Source: Oscillospiraceae bacterium MB08-C2-2 (GTDB lineage: Bacteria > Bacillota > Clostridia > Oscillospirales > Ruminococcaceae). From it: a stretch of DNA of 64,000 nt. Shown in pieces: positions 48,406 to 56,241 of the stretch. The position numbers and the translations under genes are program-made. The notes beneath the pieces were generated by a model. The model was given only the letters and a program-made list of their open reading frames with translations. It was not told where the DNA came from and did not search any database. The stretch spans positions 1,448,944 to 1,512,943 of the forward strand of contig CP141729.1 of NCBI GenBank assembly GCA_035621215.1. Reading direction: 5' to 3'. Within the stretch, counting starts at the first letter, position 1, and each line of letters begins with the position of its first letter.

Positions 48406-49633
48406 ACTGCGCCACCTCCGCTACTTCATCGTATGCGGACAGACTTGGCGGCCGGATAGGAAAATCAATGACATTGTCGCCGTCCAGCAAGGTGTTTTCG
48501 ATGTCAAATGATTGCTTAAGGGTTAATCTTCGGTAATGTTGGGCATTGACTACCATATCTTTTTTCTGGTACGATATGCGGTGCAGGGCGATTTGCTTTC
48601 CTTCGTAGTAGGCGGCAAGCATGTTGTCCAGGGCTACGACTGCCACATCTCTGCCGACGTATTCTGCTGGTACAGAATACTGATTGCCGGCATACGAGAT
48701 GAGGCAGTCTTTTTGTACCCGGCGCAGGTTGATTTTGTCGATGATATATTCTCTGGAAAGGGGGCTGAGGCCCTCTTTTTTTAGCCTCTCAAATGGAATC
48801 TCATTTGTGGTGGCGTGCACTTTCCCATTGACCTTGTTGCACCATGCCACGGCCTGTCCGTTTAGGTCGTCAAGCGAATTGTACCGGATTCCCACCATGA
48901 AATTATCCCGAACAAACGCCACTGTCCGCTCCACCTTGCCCTTTGTCTGGCCCCGGTAGGGTCGGCACAATACCGGCTTGAACCCGTAGAATCCAGCAAA
49001 ATCCTCAAATTGTCGGTTGAGCGTGCTGTCCTCCTGCCGGAGCAGACGCTTGACGACCACCTGCTTCATGTTGTCGTACAGTATCTCCTCCGGGTAGCCG
49101 TGAAAGTACCGAAATGCGTTCTGGTGGCAGCGGATCAGCGTGTTGGTGCTCATGTCCGTCACAAATTCTATGTACCGCATCCGGGAGTATCCCAGCACCA
49201 TCAGGAAGCAGTACAGCTTCTTCTGTTTCCCATCTTCCAGCACAACATGATCTTCAAAGAATGCCCAGTCCACCTGGCCTTGTAGCCCCGGCATCGTCTC
49301 AAACCGCACCGTTGCTTTCTCATCCAACTGTCCTTTTTTCCCTCGCACGTAGTGCTTCACGATGGAGTATTCTCCCGGAAATCCCATTTCCTTGATCTTC
49401 TCCAGTATCCGCAGCGCCGAATACGGCGCTTCTTCCAGCCACACGTCAATCTGTTCTTTGTATGGATCCAGTTTTGATGGCTTGGGATCTGTCAGGCTGT
49501 ACACCGGTTTTGTGTCGGCCTGGGCATATCGTTTTGCTGTGCGTGGGTCTATGTTGTACTTGCGGGCGATCTCTGTGTAGCTCATTCCTTTTTGGCGGTC
49601 GCTTCGGATGTCCATCCAGTTGTCTCCTTCCAT
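48398..49633 (-). CDS. istA: IS21-family transposase IstA
   Basis: 411 residues: N-terminal helix-turn-helix (KGMSYTEIARKYNIDPRTAK), DDE integrase core with first Asp in GQVDWAFFED, second in EEILYDNMKQ and Glu in GQTKGKVERTV, and a C-terminal beta barrel. Appears complete, so the element may be active. Confidence 0.95.
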   Translation of the reverse strand: MEGDNWMDIRSDRQKGMSYTEIARKYNIDPRTAKRYAQADTKPVYSLTDPKPSKLDPYKEQIDVWLEEAPYSALRILEKIKEMGFPGEYSIVKHYVRGKKGQLDEKATVRFETMPGLQGQVDWAFFEDHVVLEDGKQKKLYCFLMVLGYSRMRYIEFVTDMSTNTLIRCHQNAFRYFHGYPEEILYDNMKQVVVKRLLRQEDSTLNRQFEDFAGFYGFKPVLCRPYRGQTKGKVERTVAFVRDNFMVGIRYNSLDDLNGQAVAWCNKVNGKVHATTNEIPFERLKKEGLSPLSREYIIDKINLRRVQKDCLISYAGNQYSVPAEYVGRDVAVVALDNMLAAYYEGKQIALHRISYQKKDMVVNAQHYRRLTLKQSFDIENTLLDGDNVIDFPIRPPSLSAYDEVAEVAQYE

Positions 49634-49756
49634 TTTGCCACCCTTTCTATCTGCTTTTTACAGACAGAAAAAAGTGTATCATATGTCATCCCTATCCGCC
49701 AGAAAACTGCATTTTTTAATTGGCACTTTCCTTCATTTTATCATCGGCGCTGACAC

Positions 49757-49799
49757 AAAAAACAGGGCCACCTCCTGTATGGGGAAACGGCCCTGTTTT
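49757..49799 (-). terminator. Terminator of the conjugative-element remnant operon
   Basis: AAAACAGGGCC pairs with GGCCCTGTTTT, with six T on the minus strand. The IS21 end is directly adjacent. Confidence 0.75.
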
Positions 49800-49838
49800 G
49801 ATATGGGGTCTAAAAAAGCACAGGCTTCATTGCCTGTG

Positions 49839-50129
49839 TTACTTGATTACGCCAAGCTCTCTTAACACTGCCACGCAGTCCTTGGCGCCCTGAATGTACA
49901 GATGCTTCTGGAACTTTACATCCAAATCCGAATTTTGACTTAGATAATGCTCAATTCGGTCTTTCATGCTTTGACTAATTTCAGCGCTGTTCTGGATGCT
50001 GTCACTGAGTAAACTTAGTTCCTGCGCCAGATCTTCCGACTCGGGATCTGATTCCCGCAGGACAGCATACGCAAGCTGAAACCGTTCCGCAAGCGCCATA
50101 TCCAGTAAATCCAAAAGCTTTTCGTCCAA
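49839..50129 (-). CDS. Small hypothetical protein of a conjugative-element gene set
   Basis: About 96 residues, mostly helical and acidic (LLDLLDMALAERFQLAYAVL, ESEDLAQELSLLSDSIQ). Not recognised with certainty. A TTG start at 50129 is preferred because AAGGAGG lies eight bases upstream. Last gene of the leftward remnant operon. Confidence 0.55.
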   Translation of the reverse strand: MDEKLLDLLDMALAERFQLAYAVLRESDPESEDLAQELSLLSDSIQNSAEISQSMKDRIEHYLSQNSDLDVKFQKHLYIQGAKDCVAVLRELGVIK

Positions 50130-50205
50130 CTGCCTCACCTCCTTCAAGCCAACACAATGCCACAGCTTCTGCGGAATAGCTATACCAAAACCCAACAAAG
50201 ATTTA

Positions 50206-50655
50206 CTATTTCATTTCCATACCAAGGCTCTGGCTGGGACGGTTCAGGCATTGCTCCACCGTCATGCCATTTCGTGGCTCCAGCAGTCCATACTCGGTTT
50301 CGAGAGTGCCGCGCTGTTCCAAAAGATACCGTCCGTAGCCTTCGAGATCACAGAATTGGTTTAGCCCATGCTCGCATTCCAAAGGCAGCATCCGTTGGAT
50401 TTCCTTTTTTGCATACTCTGCAAGAGAATCAGCGTCAGACAAAAGCTCGAATTCCTCTGTCATGGACGTAAGGTCAAGAGCTTCTTCCAGAGAAAGATCA
50501 CCGGGCGCTTCCTCCAGCATCGCCTTATAGGTCAGCAGGCGAGTTTCCGTTTCGAGCTCCCGTAACTGGCGGGCCAGCTCATTCACCAGACCATAGCAGT
50601 CGCCTTCCGATGCATACAGGGCGTCGTTGATTTTTTCAGTCAAAAAGGGAGCCAT
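50206..50655 (-). CDS. Hypothetical acidic protein of the remnant operon
   Basis: 149 residues, acidic and helical, with repeated Leu/Glu-rich segments and a few Cys (CEHGLNQFCDLEGYGRYLL). GCGGAGG lies five bases before the ATG. Twelve bases separate it from the upstream stop. Function unknown; it is the kind of accessory gene carried by Firmicutes conjugative elements. Confidence 0.6.
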   Translation of the reverse strand: MAPFLTEKINDALYASEGDCYGLVNELARQLRELETETRLLTYKAMLEEAPGDLSLEEALDLTSMTEEFELLSDADSLAEYAKKEIQRMLPLECEHGLNQFCDLEGYGRYLLEQRGTLETEYGLLEPRNGMTVEQCLNRPSQSLGMEMK

Positions 50656-50667
50656 GCAATCCTCCGC

Positions 50668-51435
50668 TTAAAATGCACATTCCTCCGGGGAATCAGCGCC
50701 AACGGCATCCATCGCTTGATGGAACGCCGCATCTTCGGCAGGGAGCTTCAGGTAAACAGCCGGTGTATCTTCCTGTGCGGGGGCGTTGAAATATCCTTTG
50801 GTTACTCGGAGAAGCACGGCGTAATCCGGCTTTACCAGAGGAACAGAATCACCGCTGTGGTATTGGGCGGCAATCTCGCCGTTCTGCACTACGTAGCCGC
50901 GTGGGGTAAATACCCCGCCTTCGCCCTCACGCATTTCCTTTCCGATTTTGCCGAAGTCCAGATATGCGTAGACTTCATCCGACACCTTTTCCAGCGCCGG
51001 TACAAAATCGTTGTCGGCATAGAACTTTCCGAGTGATTGGTCATCGTGGGCTTCATAGGCAATCTGACAATGCGCCATGCTGTGGGTCATGCTGATGAGC
51101 CGCTCCACCGGAATAGGAGCATATTTGAGTTGGACAGCATCCATCATGACCATGCCCTCGAAGCAGTCCAACTCCCATGTGTTCAGGGAAGACAGCCGGT
51201 GGGCGAGGTGATTTAGCTCATATAGATTGGTATCGGGGGCGATAATTTGCGGCAGATAGTCCAGCCGACAGCTTAGAACCTCCGTGGAATAAACGGTGTC
51301 CCCGGTAATTCTCGCCTTTTCCAATGCATCCGCCAGTTCATAGGGTGTGGCGGGAAGCGTAATTTCTGACGAAGGGTTTGCGCCAGAAGGATTCCAGCGG
51401 CTAAGTTCTACTTCAAAGATTTTTCTGTTATCCAA
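50668..51435 (-). CDS. Hypothetical acidic protein, possibly ArdA-like
   Basis: 255 residues, strongly acidic, with a PYELADALEKARI segment and two repeated-looking halves. The charge and context recall ArdA-type antirestriction proteins of conjugative elements, but I see no motif that settles it. TTG start at 51435 with AGGAGG eight bases upstream. Cotranscribed leftward with the two downstream small genes. Confidence 0.55.
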   Translation of the reverse strand: MDNRKIFEVELSRWNPSGANPSSEITLPATPYELADALEKARITGDTVYSTEVLSCRLDYLPQIIAPDTNLYELNHLAHRLSSLNTWELDCFEGMVMMDAVQLKYAPIPVERLISMTHSMAHCQIAYEAHDDQSLGKFYADNDFVPALEKVSDEVYAYLDFGKIGKEMREGEGGVFTPRGYVVQNGEIAAQYHSGDSVPLVKPDYAVLLRVTKGYFNAPAQEDTPAVYLKLPAEDAAFHQAMDAVGADSPEECAF

Positions 51436-51491
51436 GCCTCATTCCTCCTGTTCATTATTTTTGATTCGTTAAGATGCCGAATATGGAATGG

Positions 51492-52101
51492 CTACACAAA
51501 AACCGCTCCGTCGCACCATTTTTTCATAGCGTTATACAGCAGCAGTACCTTGGTTTGATTGGGTACCTCTTGCGATGTGGCCGGTTTGAACTGCCGAAGC
51601 CCGTATTGCCGTTCCCCCTCAAAATATGCGAGGATGCCGATATGGGCGGGACCCCCCGGCAATTCTGGCAGCAAGGGATTTCGGTACGCAGTAGTAATTT
51701 TCATTCCCATGAAAGTTATGGCCGTTTTTGCTTTTGAAATCCTGATAGGTAATTTTGACTTCAGAACAGGTGACCATCATCCCGATGCGCCAGTTGTGGC
51801 ATCGCAGGACACAGCCCCGGCATTTCTGCGCATTTTGCTCTGTACTGCCGTCCCGAAAGCATCTTCCGGGTTCGTGCATCTGCGCCATCAGGCACGGTTC
51901 CTTTTCAGAAAACCGCTCCGCATCCACAAGCCTGCAGAGGTATTCCACACTCTCGTAATAGTCCTCAAATCGAATGCTGTCTACAATCCCTGACGGTGTC
52001 CACACCTCATCCGCCCACCGGATGGTTCTCTTTTCGGTGTGCAGCTTTGGACGGTAATAGTGGGTCAGCGCCTTAATCCGTTTTGTTAATTCGGTTTCCA
52101 T
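51492..52101 (-). pseudogene. Frameshifted zinc-finger/nuclease-like gene of the remnant
   Basis: One frame runs from the ATG at 52101 through a Cys cluster (CRGCVLRCHNW) and TCSEVKITYQDF to NYYCVPKSL, then loses sense. A second frame continues with LLPELPGGPAHIGILAYFEG to a stop at 51492, including KVLLLYNAMKKWC. Removing one G near 51672 joins the two smoothly. The ExK motif followed by a helical tail resembles PD-(D/E)XK nuclease-like proteins of mobile elements; this is tentative. Either a genuine pseudogene or a sequencing error. Confidence 0.6.
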
Positions 52102-52111
52102 CACACAGTCC

Positions 52112-52837
52112 TCATGACAGCTGCATACCGCCCATCTGCTGACCCTGATCCAGCTCCTCCTGCGTCATGATACTCCAGCTACGATTGCTGCTCCAAAGGC
52201 TCACATAAAGCTCATTTTCGCCTATTTTTATAGGGCGCTGTTCAAAGCCCTCACCGAATCCATCCGATGCCTGGCCGGAAGTATACTCCCTGAGCTGTGC
52301 CAGTTCCGCATCATTCAAAGCTCCTTGTACCCTGCATTCAGCTACACCCATTAGCTGGCTGCCGACCTGCTCCACTGTGAAAAAGAGAGACTTCACTTTA
52401 TGACTTATACTGTCGTCCCCATGGTAATACTCCATAAGCCCGCGTTCCGTTTCCTCCGGCCTTCGCTCCTTGAAAATGGCTGCAAGGATTTGATCGTGGT
52501 AGGAGAGCACGGTGCGCTGGTCAAGCTCCGTCGGGTATTCCTCCATAGAGCCCCATTCGTCACGCCCGTATTCCATCACGGTAAGCGGCATATACAGCTT
52601 GAGGGTTTGGATCGGCTGGGGAATGACCGTGAAGCTGTCCTCACCGGGGATGAGGGCAAGAGTGCGGCCGTTGCTCCATTTCATGTGGATTTGGGCGGCA
52701 TCGTCTACAAAATTCACTTGGCCCTCCGTTCCGGGCGGCACAGGGGCATAGGGGTCCTTCATCTCCGTCAGACGAATGCGGGTACCGGGCGGATATTGCT
52801 CCCTGACTCTTTTCAAGAAATTCTCGTTGTACTTCAT
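52112..52837 (-). CDS. DUF4314 domain protein
   Basis: 241 residues. The first ~70 form a DUF4314 domain (REQYPPGTRIRLTEMKDPYA, GTEGQVNFVDDAAQIHMKW). The remaining ~170 form a separate acidic domain of unknown role. DUF4314 genes are common in conjugative elements of gut Firmicutes, which is the basis for calling this segment an element remnant. AAAGGAGG lies seven bases before the ATG, which overlaps the upstream stop (ATGA). Confidence 0.8.
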   Translation of the reverse strand: MKYNENFLKRVREQYPPGTRIRLTEMKDPYAPVPPGTEGQVNFVDDAAQIHMKWSNGRTLALIPGEDSFTVIPQPIQTLKLYMPLTVMEYGRDEWGSMEEYPTELDQRTVLSYHDQILAAIFKERRPEETERGLMEYYHGDDSISHKVKSLFFTVEQVGSQLMGVAECRVQGALNDAELAQLREYTSGQASDGFGEGFEQRPIKIGENELYVSLWSSNRSWSIMTQEELDQGQQMGGMQLS

Positions 52838-53058
52838 TTGTGCGCCTCCTTTGCACGTTTGTTTTTATTGTGAAGCTTCTGCATATCCGTTCTGAGGCAA
52901 TCGCCCTCCGAGCTATAGCAGATGAAACCGTGGGAAGGGTACGGGCAGCTGCCGCGGCTCTGAAATGGGCCGTAAAAGCCGTTTGTCCGGCGGTATCCTG
53001 CCTGTTGTAACGAGACTGTTTGAATCGTAGCAGGCTGTTTGTTTATTTCGCTTGTATC
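52834..53058 (-). pseudogene. Small Cys-containing ORF without a start codon
   Basis: Open minus-strand frame whose second half reads GYRRTNGFYGPFQSRGSCPY then PSHGFICYSSEGDCLRTDMQ and ends four bases into the DUF4314 gene. Three Cys and the overlap with the next gene suggest a genuine protein family. No ATG, GTG or TTG occurs between the upstream stop at 53059 and an internal Met near the C-terminus, so the 5' end appears lost. Confidence 0.45.
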
Positions 53059-53093
53059 TTACCAGCATCATTTTTCCTTTCCAGAAAACAAAA

Positions 53094-53141
53094 AAAGCCG
53101 GAGAATGAAAGTGCGTTTCTGCGCTCCGATTCTCCGGCTTT
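53094..53141 (-). terminator. Strong hairpin, terminator-like on the minus strand
   Basis: GCCGGAGAAT pairs with ATTCTCCGGC; eight T follow on the minus strand. It lies between tRNA-Leu and the remnant operon and could stop tRNA transcription. Confidence 0.65.
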
Positions 53142-53269
53142 AATGATTGTTCTCTTATTTTATTGGGTGGGTATATATATAGCGCCGCTTTCTTTTCGGC
53201 TTTGCTGCCGTATCAGAAAGGGCGCTGTGGGTACTCTTTTATTTTTGTTTCTGCGGTAAAACGCTGTGC

Positions 53270-53285
53270 GTGTGGGTTCAAATCC
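53270..53285 (+). other. Inverted T-arm-like sequence near tRNA-Leu
   Basis: GTGTGGGTTCAAATCC differs at one of 16 positions from the T-arm region of the adjacent tRNA-Leu and lies in inverted orientation 150 bases away. Possible leftover attachment-site or tRNA-fragment sequence. Confidence 0.3.
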
Positions 53286-53374
53286 ATGGACTTATCCAAA
53301 TCACCCCGATGATATCCACGAAATCGAACTCTTTTTGGACGGGCATTTTGAGGGTGAAAAAGCCCGGAAACGCC

Positions 53375-53406
53375 GGATGTCCTGCGGTTTTCACCGCAGG
53401 ACATCC
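53375..53406. repeat. Perfect 13-bp inverted repeat beside tRNA-Leu
   Basis: GGATGTCCTGCGG and CCGCAGGACATCC with a six-base loop, directly downstream of the tRNA 3' end. May be the tRNA terminator, though a T-run is lacking. Confidence 0.6.
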
Positions 53407-53423
53407 ATTATTGACGTTAATTA

Positions 53424-53509
53424 TGGTGCCGGCGGTGGGACTTGAACCCACACGATATTGCTACCAACGGATTTTGAGTCCGCCTCGTCTGCCATTCCGA
53501 CACGCCGGC
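53424..53509 (-). tRNA. tRNA-Leu (CAA)
   Basis: 86-nt class II tRNA with long variable arm. Acceptor GCCGGCG/CGCCGGC, anticodon CAA in CTCAAAA, T-arm GGTTCAAGTCC, encoded CCA. Its 3' end faces the conjugative-element remnant, a usual integration target. Confidence 0.95.
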
Positions 53510-53590
53510 TAGAGTGTCTGATGCTTTAACAGTATACTATAGCCACAACAAAAAATCAAGTGTTTCGACAAAATTACTGTTGTATCATTT

Positions 53591-54670
53591 TCAGACAATG
53601 GTTCCACCGCCAGATACATAGTCTCCGTTATAAAAAACAGCCGCTTGTCCGGGGGTCACCGCCCGCTGTGGAGTATCAAAAATAACCCGCACCCGGTTTT
53701 CTGGGAGTGGCTCAACGCTGGCCAAAGCCGGCTTATGGGTATAGCGTATCTTCACCGAAAGCTTCTGGGGCTCGGTTAGCTCTTCCCAATCGATCAGGTT
53801 CACCTGATCCACAATCAGTTCCTTCTGAAAAACCTCATGATTCTCCGCCAAGGTGACAGTATTGTTGACCGGATCAATAGCTTTTACAAATACAGGCCGC
53901 CCAAAGGATATCCCCAGCCCTTTCCTCTGGCCAATGGTATAATACCAAATCCCCTTATGCTGCCCCAAAATCTTGCCGGAAGTATCCACAAAATTCCCGG
54001 GAGTGCAGAAATTGCCGGTGTATTTGGTCAAAAAATCCGCATAATTCCCTTGTGGCACAAAACAGATATCCTGGCTATCCGGCTTGCTGGAAACCCCAAG
54101 CCCCGCCTGTTGGGCAAGCTCACGCACCTGCTCCTTGGAAAGCTCCCCCAAGGGCAGAAGAAGATGGGCCATTTGTTCCTGCGTTAAGCTATAGAGCACA
54201 TAACTCTGGTCTTTTTTAAGCTGGCTGCACTGGCGCAGGCGGTATCGCCCGGTGGTTTCATCCTTAATAACAGCGGCGTAATGCCCCGTTGCAATACAAT
54301 CGAAGCCCATTGCCTTGGCCTTTTCCACAAAGGCCCCGAATTTGATATAACGGTTGCAGTCAATACACGGGTTGGGTGTACGTCCAAGCCGGTATTCTTC
54401 CACAAAGGGCTTTATCACCGTATCCTGGAACAGCTCCTTGAAGTTCATCACATAATGAGGAATGCCGAGAGCGGCACAAACCTTGCGGGCATCGTTAACA
54501 TCGTCCAATGAACAACAGCCGGATTCAGGGGCATCCTCCGCCAGCTCAGGGGTCCACAGACGGAAGGTAACCCCCACAACCTCATAGCCCTGCTCCAACA
54601 GCAACAGCGCCGTGACAGCACTATCAACGCCGCCGCTCATTCCCACCAAAACCTTCTTCTTATTTCCCAT
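53591..54670 (-). CDS. mnmA: tRNA-specific 2-thiouridylase
   Basis: Thiolates U34 of Lys, Glu and Gln tRNAs. 359 residues with PP-loop [10 protein letters not shown] near the N-terminus, catalytic Cys in PNPCIDCN (near residue 101) and the persulfide-forming Cys in [10 protein letters not shown] (near 202), then the [13 protein letters not shown] and C-terminal beta-barrel regions. All key residues are present. Stand-alone. Confidence 0.97.
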   Translation of the reverse strand: MGNKKKVLVGMSGGVDSAVTALLLLEQGYEVVGVTFRLWTPELAEDAPESGCCSLDDVNDARKVCAALGIPHYVMNFKELFQDTVIKPFVEEYRLGRTPNPCIDCNRYIKFGAFVEKAKAMGFDCIATGHYAAVIKDETTGRYRLRQCSQLKKDQSYVLYSLTQEQMAHLLLPLGELSKEQVRELAQQAGLGVSSKPDSQDICFVPQGNYADFLTKYTGNFCTPGNFVDTSGKILGQHKGIWYYTIGQRKGLGISFGRPVFVKAIDPVNNTVTLAENHEVFQKELIVDQVNLIDWEELTEPQKLSVKIRYTHKPALASVEPLPENRVRVIFDTPQRAVTPGQAAVFYNGDYVSGGGTIV

Positions 54671-54808
54671 AGATTTCTAAATTCCTTTTATATTGCCGGA
54701 TGCTTTCTGACAAAAGCTAATTACTTTGAAGCCGCATCCGTGCTATACTGTTGTATATGTAGTGTGGCCTAGTCTCCCCCATTCAACTCAATGGATAGGA
54801 GTGAAAAT

Positions 54809-55639
54809 ATGCAGCTTGATATTTTGCGCTTTATACAAAGCTTTACACATCCTGCACTGGATATTCTTTTTGCAGGATTTTCCATGCTGAGCGAACCGAT
54901 CGTGATTGTGCCTCTGCTGGCGCTGACTTATTGGTGTATAGACAAACGCATGGGGCGGTATCTGCTTTTTTCACTCTGCTTTTCACTGTGCATCAATGGA
55001 ATCATCAAGGATTTTTTCAAGGCACCCCGCCCATTTGGGGAACCGGGTATCACAAGCAGAAGGATATGGTCGGCAACCGGCCACTCCTTCCCCAGCGGGC
55101 ACACCCAGTCGGCGGCCGCCATATGGGGTGGGGCTTCTTTGTGGGCCAAAAAAAGATGGCTCACCGGCATCGCCATTATTTGCGTGATTGGCGTGGGCCT
55201 TTCCCGGCTGTATCTGGGGGTGCACTACCCGGCAGATGCTTTGGCTGGTGCTTTGGCCGGCTTTTTCTGCGCTGCCACCGCTTATTGGATTATAATGAAA
55301 AACGATGGAATAAAGTCCATCGTTTGGTTGGGTCTGCTATTGGCCATTGCCATTCTGTGGATTGGCGAATCGAAGGATACCTTTTTTGCTCTGGCTCTTT
55401 ATATAGGCTTTAGTGCCGGAAGCTGGGTGGAACAGCGTTATATCCACTTTTCTTTACCCACAAACCTGCGCCAAAGCCTACACCGCTTCACATTGGGGCT
55501 GGCTTCCACCGGGCTGATCTTTTACCCCATCTACCGGCTCAAAGAGCTTCATCCGGGGCTGGCACCAATCTGCTATGGATTCCTTGCATTTTATGTGGTT
55601 GGCCCCTGCACAGCCCTCTTTAAAAAGGCACATGTATAA
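54809..55639 (+). CDS. PAP2-family membrane phosphatase
   Basis: About 276 residues with six or more membrane helices. The three PAP2 signature motifs are intact: KDFFKAPRP (near residue 68), PSGHTQS (near 95) and SRLYLGVHYPADALAG (near 133). Candidate substrates are undecaprenyl pyrophosphate or phosphatidate. The second half has additional helices beyond the minimal domain. AGGAG lies seven bases before the ATG. Confidence 0.92.
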   Translation: MQLDILRFIQSFTHPALDILFAGFSMLSEPIVIVPLLALTYWCIDKRMGRYLLFSLCFSLCINGIIKDFFKAPRPFGEPGITSRRIWSATGHSFPSGHTQSAAAIWGGASLWAKKRWLTGIAIICVIGVGLSRLYLGVHYPADALAGALAGFFCAATAYWIIMKNDGIKSIVWLGLLLAIAILWIGESKDTFFALALYIGFSAGSWVEQRYIHFSLPTNLRQSLHRFTLGLASTGLIFYPIYRLKELHPGLAPICYGFLAFYVVGPCTALFKKAHV

Positions 55640-55647
55640 AAGCCGAT

Positions 55648-55836
55648 CTATTTCTTCTTTTTGTTTTTCCCCTTTTTGGAGGACAGCACACCAAAAACCA
55701 CAATCAATATAACCGAAACAACCAGAAGCACCGCCACAACACCAAAGCTTTTGACTGCGTCATCCCCTGTAAGAGGATTCAAAGCGGCCAAATTCAAACC
55801 ACCGGACTGCATAGTTGTGTATAAAATATTTTCCAT
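55648..55836 (-). CDS. Small membrane protein with sortase-signal-like layout
   Basis: 62 residues: a short N-terminal part, NPLTGDD at about residues 21-27, one hydrophobic helix (about 31-51) and a basic tail SSKKGKNKKKK. This mimics the order of a cell-wall sorting signal (xPxTG, helix, positive tail), but there is no signal peptide or mature domain. AAGGAG lies six bases before the ATG and the gene has its own consensus promoter, so expression is likely. Function unknown. Confidence 0.7.
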   Translation of the reverse strand: MENILYTTMQSGGLNLAALNPLTGDDAVKSFGVVAVLLVVSVILIVVFGVLSSKKGKNKKKK

Positions 55837-55908
55837 AATATTCTCCTTGTATAAAGCCCTCGGAACGTGCCGGGCTGATGCATGATTCGACAGAAACCTT
55901 CTCTATAT

Positions 55909-55937
55909 ATTATAGTACGCCACACAAAGGAAGTCAA
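55909..55937 (-). promoter_or_regulatory. Promoter of the small membrane protein gene
   Basis: Minus strand TTGACT (55932-55937), 17-base spacer, TATAAT (55909-55914). Confidence 0.72.
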
Positions 55938-56055
55938 CGGAGCAAATTGCTTTGAGAGAAAGGTCTGTAGAGGCCGGGCGGGCAATTGAAGTTTATTTTT
56001 ATGAAAAACGGCTCGCAAAGCCCTTTAATCATCGGCTATGAGCTGCTAAAACCAG

Positions 56056-56084
56056 TTGATAATTCTGGAAAAATGCTGTATACT
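56056..56084 (+). promoter_or_regulatory. Promoter of the decarboxylase beta-subunit operon
   Basis: TTGATA (56056-56061), 17-base spacer, TATACT (56079-56084), about 160 bases before the ATG. The leader holds no recognised riboswitch. Confidence 0.6.
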
Positions 56085-56241
56085 GCTAGAGTGGGAGTTT
56101 TTGGACAAGCTTTTGCCTAATTGGGTAAATAAGGAAGAAGCTTTTCCTGCCAAATTGGTTTAGATCATTGCTAGAAATCGTTGTATCAGCTGGGAAGTGC
56201 TCCATCATCTCCACACTAATGCTATGGAAGGAAAATTACTT

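Larger units (their letters stand above)
47523..49755 (-). mobile_element. IS21-family insertion sequence
   Basis: About 2.23 kb. Ends are TGTCAACGGCGG (from 47523) and, read inward from 49755, TGTCAGCGCCGA, imperfect inverted repeats with the terminal TG..CA of IS21. It contains istA and istB with the usual overlap. No target duplication is obvious at the flanks, fitting a later deletion on one side. Confidence 0.85.

Noticed and set aside
53213-53404. 63-codon minus-strand ORF between tRNA-Leu and the terminator-like hairpin
   Set aside because: No ribosome-binding site; it overlaps the perfect inverted repeat at 53375-53406.
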